A DNA stretch of 64,000 nucleotides, from assembly GCA_047619685.1 (NCBI GenBank), contig JBLHLC010000001.1, positions 124,001 through 188,000 of the forward strand, written 5' to 3'. The notes under the pieces were generated by a model that saw only the letters and a program-made list of their open reading frames with translations, did no database searches and was not told where the DNA came from. Positions 61,209 through 64,000 of this stretch are shown here, in pieces (position 1 is the first letter of the stretch; the number at the start of each line of letters is the position of its first letter). Source of the DNA: JABDJZ01 sp047619685 (GTDB lineage Bacteria > Bacteroidota > Rhodothermia > Rhodothermales > UBA10348). Both the position numbers and the translations under genes were made by a program.

Positions 61209-62918
61209 ATGAAAAAACACCCACAATCCCCAGAGGAAACCTCAACTCAGCCGACTGCGGGGTCCTTGCAACGCATGATGGCAGAGTTTCCGGATATGAA
61301 TCCAGGACCGGTGCTGAGGTTGCGTATGGACGGCACGATCGAAATGATGAACAGTGCGGCGCGGATAGTGTTGGGGGAGAATGGTGTTGAGGGCGAGTGC
61401 TGGGTAGATATTTGTCCTGATATGGATCGGAACACCTGGAAAATAATCCAGGCCAGTACCGAGCCGGTTCAGTTCGAAGCCGGTACCATCGAGCAGTGCT
61501 ATCTCTACACGCATACGTGTCGCCCGGATTCAGGGCACATTTTCGTTTTCGGAGCTGATGTCACCGCCCATCGTCAGGCTGAACGGTTGTTGGGAGAGCA
61601 GCAGGCAAAGATTACCGAAATGGCCAAATTCCCTGACATGAACCCGGGACCGGTCGTCCGGTTCACGGAAGACGGATCCATCAAATTGGCCAATCGGGCA
61701 GCGCGGACGCTATTCGATAAGGACTCGCTGGTGGGTCTGAAGTGGAACGAGGTCTGCCCTGGCATGACCGACGAGCTCTGGGAACGGATCACGAAAACCA
61801 ACCGAGACGTGCTGCATGAGGCCAGAGTCGGTGATCGGACGATTCTGTTCGCCCACACTCCCAGGACGGAAGCCGGTAGCAGCTTCGTCTTTGGATCGGA
61901 CATCACGGAACAGAAGGAGGCTGAACGGCTCCTTACCCAGAGCGAGAAGATGGCCACACTTGGGACCCTTTCAGCCGGCGTGGCACACGAGTTGAACAAC
62001 CCGGCAGCAGCCACCCAGCGGGGGGCCGAGCACCTCAAGGCCGCGTTCGGAAAATTTCAGCGAGTCATGGTTCGAGTCGGTCAGCTCAAATTGACGGATG
62101 CAGAATTCGCCCGACTTCTGGAACTTGATGAACTGGCACGGGAGCGAGCCGGAGCGGTTTCTACTCTGTCAAGCATGCAGCGCATGGATCTTGAGCAGGA
62201 ATTGGAGGACTGGATGGGAGCCCGTAGTGTGGCGGACCGTTTCGATTTGCTCGACGAACTGGTCGACGCACAAATCTCGGTTCAGGAACTTGAGGCATTG
62301 TCAGATGACATTCCCGAGGAACACCTGGACCTGGTGCTCGAGGCGTTGGCGCGATCATTCTCTGTCTACCAGTTACTGCAGGAAATCAACCACGGTGCAA
62401 AGCGCATCTCGACCATTGTCGAAGCTCTGAAGGACTATTCCTATCTCGATCAGGCGCCCATCCAGGACGTCGATGTCAACAAGGGAATCCGGAATACCCT
62501 CATCATCCTGAACTCCAAACTGAAAGGGGGCATTGAGTTCGTGGATGAAATGGAGGATAATCTTCCCAGCATCGAGGCTCTCGGCAGCGAGTTGAACCAG
62601 GTGTGGACCAATCTGATTGATAACGCTATCAGTGCCATGGATGGGCGCGGCAGCCTGAAAATCCGGAGTATGGTTAAGGATGGAGGCGTCTGTGTGGAAA
62701 TCGAAGACACTGGCCCCGGGATCCCCGAGGCCATCCAGAACCGGGTATTCGATGCCTTTTTCACAACCAAGCCTCAGGGCGAGGGCACGGGTCTGGGATT
62801 GCACACCTGCTATTCGATCGTCGTCGGTAAGCATGGCGGCAGACTGACGCTGTCTTCGAAGCCGGGTGGGACCTGTTTCTCGGTCTGGTTGCCCATGACG
62901 GTTAACGTCAAGGATTGA
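61209..62918 (+). CDS. Sensor histidine kinase with two PAS domains
   Basis: A 569-residue soluble kinase without transmembrane segments. Two PAS domains, each introduced by the same FPDMNPGPV motif (about residues 28 and 140), are followed by a dimerisation helix with the phosphorylated histidine in LSAGVAHELNNPAAATQRGAEHL. A long helical insert of about 130 residues separates this from the ATP-binding domain: SELNQVWTNLIDNAISAMDGRGSL (N box), VEIEDTGPGIPEAIQ (G1), FFTTKPQGEGTGLGL (F and G2 boxes). No response regulator follows, so the partner is elsewhere. ATG 61209 is preferred over TTG 61203. It is divergent from the NrtS-like gene. Confidence 0.88.
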   Translation: MKKHPQSPEETSTQPTAGSLQRMMAEFPDMNPGPVLRLRMDGTIEMMNSAARIVLGENGVEGECWVDICPDMDRNTWKIIQASTEPVQFEAGTIEQCYLYTHTCRPDSGHIFVFGADVTAHRQAERLLGEQQAKITEMAKFPDMNPGPVVRFTEDGSIKLANRAARTLFDKDSLVGLKWNEVCPGMTDELWERITKTNRDVLHEARVGDRTILFAHTPRTEAGSSFVFGSDITEQKEAERLLTQSEKMATLGTLSAGVAHELNNPAAATQRGAEHLKAAFGKFQRVMVRVGQLKLTDAEFARLLELDELARERAGAVSTLSSMQRMDLEQELEDWMGARSVADRFDLLDELVDAQISVQELEALSDDIPEEHLDLVLEALARSFSVYQLLQEINHGAKRISTIVEALKDYSYLDQAPIQDVDVNKGIRNTLIILNSKLKGGIEFVDEMEDNLPSIEALGSELNQVWTNLIDNAISAMDGRGSLKIRSMVKDGGVCVEIEDTGPGIPEAIQNRVFDAFFTTKPQGEGTGLGLHTCYSIVVGKHGGRLTLSSKPGGTCFSVWLPMTVNVKD

Positions 62919-63206
62919 ACTCATCTTTTATATCAAGCCAGGCTCGTATTCGGACTTTACTGTAGGGACGGGTTCTACCCCGTTTCCGTGGACGGTTCTA
63001 AGACGGCCGATATTGGTGGGTATTACTCGGTTAGTCCTCTGACTAACCCGCCAGGCCCCAGCGGTGACTTTCCCCGGGGAGGGCTATCCAGCCTTGGAAA
63101 CTTCGGAAACCATCTCGGAAATAGAATCTGATTGGAGGCACTAATCCGCGTTATAGAGCTTGCATCGACGATTAGAGCATGCTTTGCCCCATGACTTTTA
63201 ATCAGA
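62919..63206. other. Gene-free right end of the island
   Basis: This stretch has no supported gene. It holds two small hairpins: ACGGG/CCCGT near 62968-62985, possibly a terminator after the kinase, and a perfect 7-bp stem GGTTAGT/ACTAACC with a 6-base loop at 63029-63048. The latter is a candidate accessory recombination or protein-binding site near the attachment end. Confidence 0.45.
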
Positions 63207-63238
63207 GGGTTCGGGGTTCGAGTCCCCGCGGGCCTACA
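63207..63238 (+). repeat. attR, right copy of the integration direct repeat
   Basis: The sequence is identical over 32 bp to the 3' end of tRNA-Lys at 57988-58019, and 45 of 47 bp match from 63192. It lacks the acceptor and D arms, so it is not a functional tRNA. Its anticodon-equivalent region reads TTTT where the gene reads CTTT, i.e. a UUU-type lysine anticodon. Confidence 0.88.
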
Positions 63239-63790
63239 AGACGAGGGTTGTTTCGCGACGTTTGGCGACACCAAGGCAAAGAGTTCTTCGCGAAGGGATT
63301 CGTCCACCAGGCGCCCATCCAGTTGCCGGTGCTCGGCGTAGGTGCGCTGCGCCTCTTCCAAGGCGCGCAGCTTCTCATTCCAGCCGGCAGCCGGCTTCCA
63401 AGGAATCGGCAACCAGCCGATTCTCTGGATCGACGTTCATGAACCGGCGCCGAGATAGTTCGCTCTCGTAGCGGGATGGCTCGACATGCTGAAGGCGCAG
63501 CTGGTCGGCCTCCTCGGCCCGAGCTGCCAGTTCAGCCTGCCCGGCAAGGGTGACCTCAATGCTGGTCGTGGTCATCAGAGAGAGCAGTAAGGTGGCCACA
63601 GCCGCGTCCACTTCGCCACCAGGCACGATCTGGCAGGCCGCCTGGCCCTTCTCGACCCGGTCCCGCGCACACGTGTAATCCGGTACTTCCTGGGCACCAC
63701 GCCGGTGATACCGTACGCTCATCCGGCGGCCGCACCGCCCGCAGATGGCCAGCCCCTGCAAGAGTGTGTATTCTGGTCGAATGCGGCCAC
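63239..63790 (-). pseudogene. Large serine recombinase remnant (C-terminal part)
   Basis: On the minus strand, EYTLLQGLAICGRCGRRMSVRYHRRG with YTCARD is the recombinase zinc beta-ribbon, followed by the helical LRLQHVEPSRYESELSRRRFMNVDPENRLVADSLEA. The frame is then lost after a 7-bp tandem duplication (CAGCCGG twice, 63381-63394). One frame over, the protein resumes as GWNEKLRALEEAQRTYAEHRQ. It is cut at the 5' side by the repeat cluster and at the 3' side by attR. The catalytic serine domain is absent. This type resembles resolvase-like recombinases of mobile elements, so it is debris from another element. Confidence 0.8.
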
Positions 63791-63930
63791 CCATTCTGGT
63801 CTAAGCCGGCCACCTGTTCTGGTTCAAGCCGGCCACCCATTCTGGCCTAATCCGGCCACCTGATTCTGGCTCCAAGCCGGCCACTTTTTGGTCGGACGCC
63901 AGAATGAGCGGCCGGTTTGCGCCAGAATGT
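63769..63930. repeat. Short tandem repeats resembling IS21-family ends
   Basis: About five direct copies of a 22-25-bp unit (consensus ATTCTGGTCTAAGCCGGCCAC) run from 63769 to about 63892, then one to two inverted copies (CCAGAATGAGCGGCCGG) to 63930. Multiple short repeats of this GGCCGG...CCAGAAT type are a feature of IS21-family termini. The transposase genes would lie beyond the right edge, so the identity is inferred. The first copy is fused to the broken recombinase gene. Confidence 0.65.
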
Positions 63931-64000
63931 CAGCGCTTTCGGCTGTCGTGGAGGACATCCGTCCGGGCGGGCCTCGTTCTTCCTCTTCTTATCCACTGAG
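63931..64000. other. Window edge, no gene seen
   Basis: These 70 bases may be the leader of an insertion-sequence gene that starts past the window. Nothing can be identified. Confidence 0.3.

Noticed and set aside
63192..63238. A second tRNA-Lys gene
   Set aside because: Only the 3' half is present; acceptor and D arms are missing, so it is an attachment repeat.
63769..63930. CRISPR array
   Set aside because: The repeats are spaced almost without spacers, vary in sequence, and have inverted copies; they fit insertion-sequence ends.

Overview
The window reads as about 58 kb of conserved chromosome followed by a roughly 6 kb accessory tail. The organism looks like a fairly GC-rich member of the Bacteroidota/Rhodothermota/Balneolota group. 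This is inferred from the ileS-dksA/TraR-lspA order, an ECF sigma-FecR-TonB receptor trio, an S46 dipeptidyl-peptidase, a LuxE-like acyl-protein synthetase, ribosomal protein bTHX, DivIVA in a Gram-negative setting, and few clear Shine-Dalgarno sequences. I cannot place it to genus.

Layout. 1-3,900: two tandem secreted beta-propeller/amidohydrolase paralogues on the minus strand. 4-6 kb: a sulfatase remnant, ahcY and tRNA-Leu. 6.2-11.8 kb: an S46 peptidase lipoprotein, a phosphatase-superfamily metalloenzyme, a patatin, initiator tRNA and a polysaccharide deacetylase. 11.8-18.3 kb: DUF1015-serA-serC and the three-part transhydrogenase pntAA-pntAB-pntB. 18.3-23.1 kb: a GDSL esterase opposite a YbbA/YbbP exporter pair, then yggS. 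23.1-29.8 kb: a small membrane protein, divIVA, a degenerate purine nucleoside phosphorylase homologue, ileS, dksA-like and lspA. 29.7-34.3 kb: TonB receptor, FecR and ECF sigma. 34.6-38.4 kb: lepA, a secreted protein and lepB. 38.4-41.1 kb: a minus-strand operon (xseB, a conserved unknown, a K+ channel, an L,D-transpeptidase). 41.2-44.5 kb: an SDR, a YjbQ-domain protein, xseA and bTHX. 44.5-56.6 kb: M14 peptidase, LuxE-like, enoyl-CoA hydratase, an unknown, purM, plsY, gpsA, an AlbA_2 regulator and type IIA topoisomerase A and B subunits. 56.8-57.9 kb: a subtilase lipoprotein.

The accessory tail starts at a tRNA-Lys(CTT) gene at 57,945-58,017. A 47-bp near-copy of the tRNA 3' half lies at 63,192-63,238, so 57,988-63,238 looks like an integrated island. 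It holds a frameshifted tyrosine integrase, an unknown membrane protein, a 165-bp MITE-like element that cuts an already broken secreted-protein gene, an NrtS-like transporter, and a two-PAS histidine kinase. Beyond the right end lie a serine-recombinase remnant, broken by a 7-bp duplication, and a cluster of short repeats like the ends of IS21-family elements.

The most notable signals are: IleRS with its HXGH signature rearranged to GXHH, a form linked to mupirocin hyper-resistance; a purine nucleoside phosphorylase-fold protein that has lost its catalytic and base-binding residues, placed between divIVA and ileS; a YjbQ/UPF0047 domain with a 185-residue unknown extension; and the tRNA-Lys island, whose two ends carry different lysine anticodons. 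I saw no CRISPR array and no recognisable anti-phage system.
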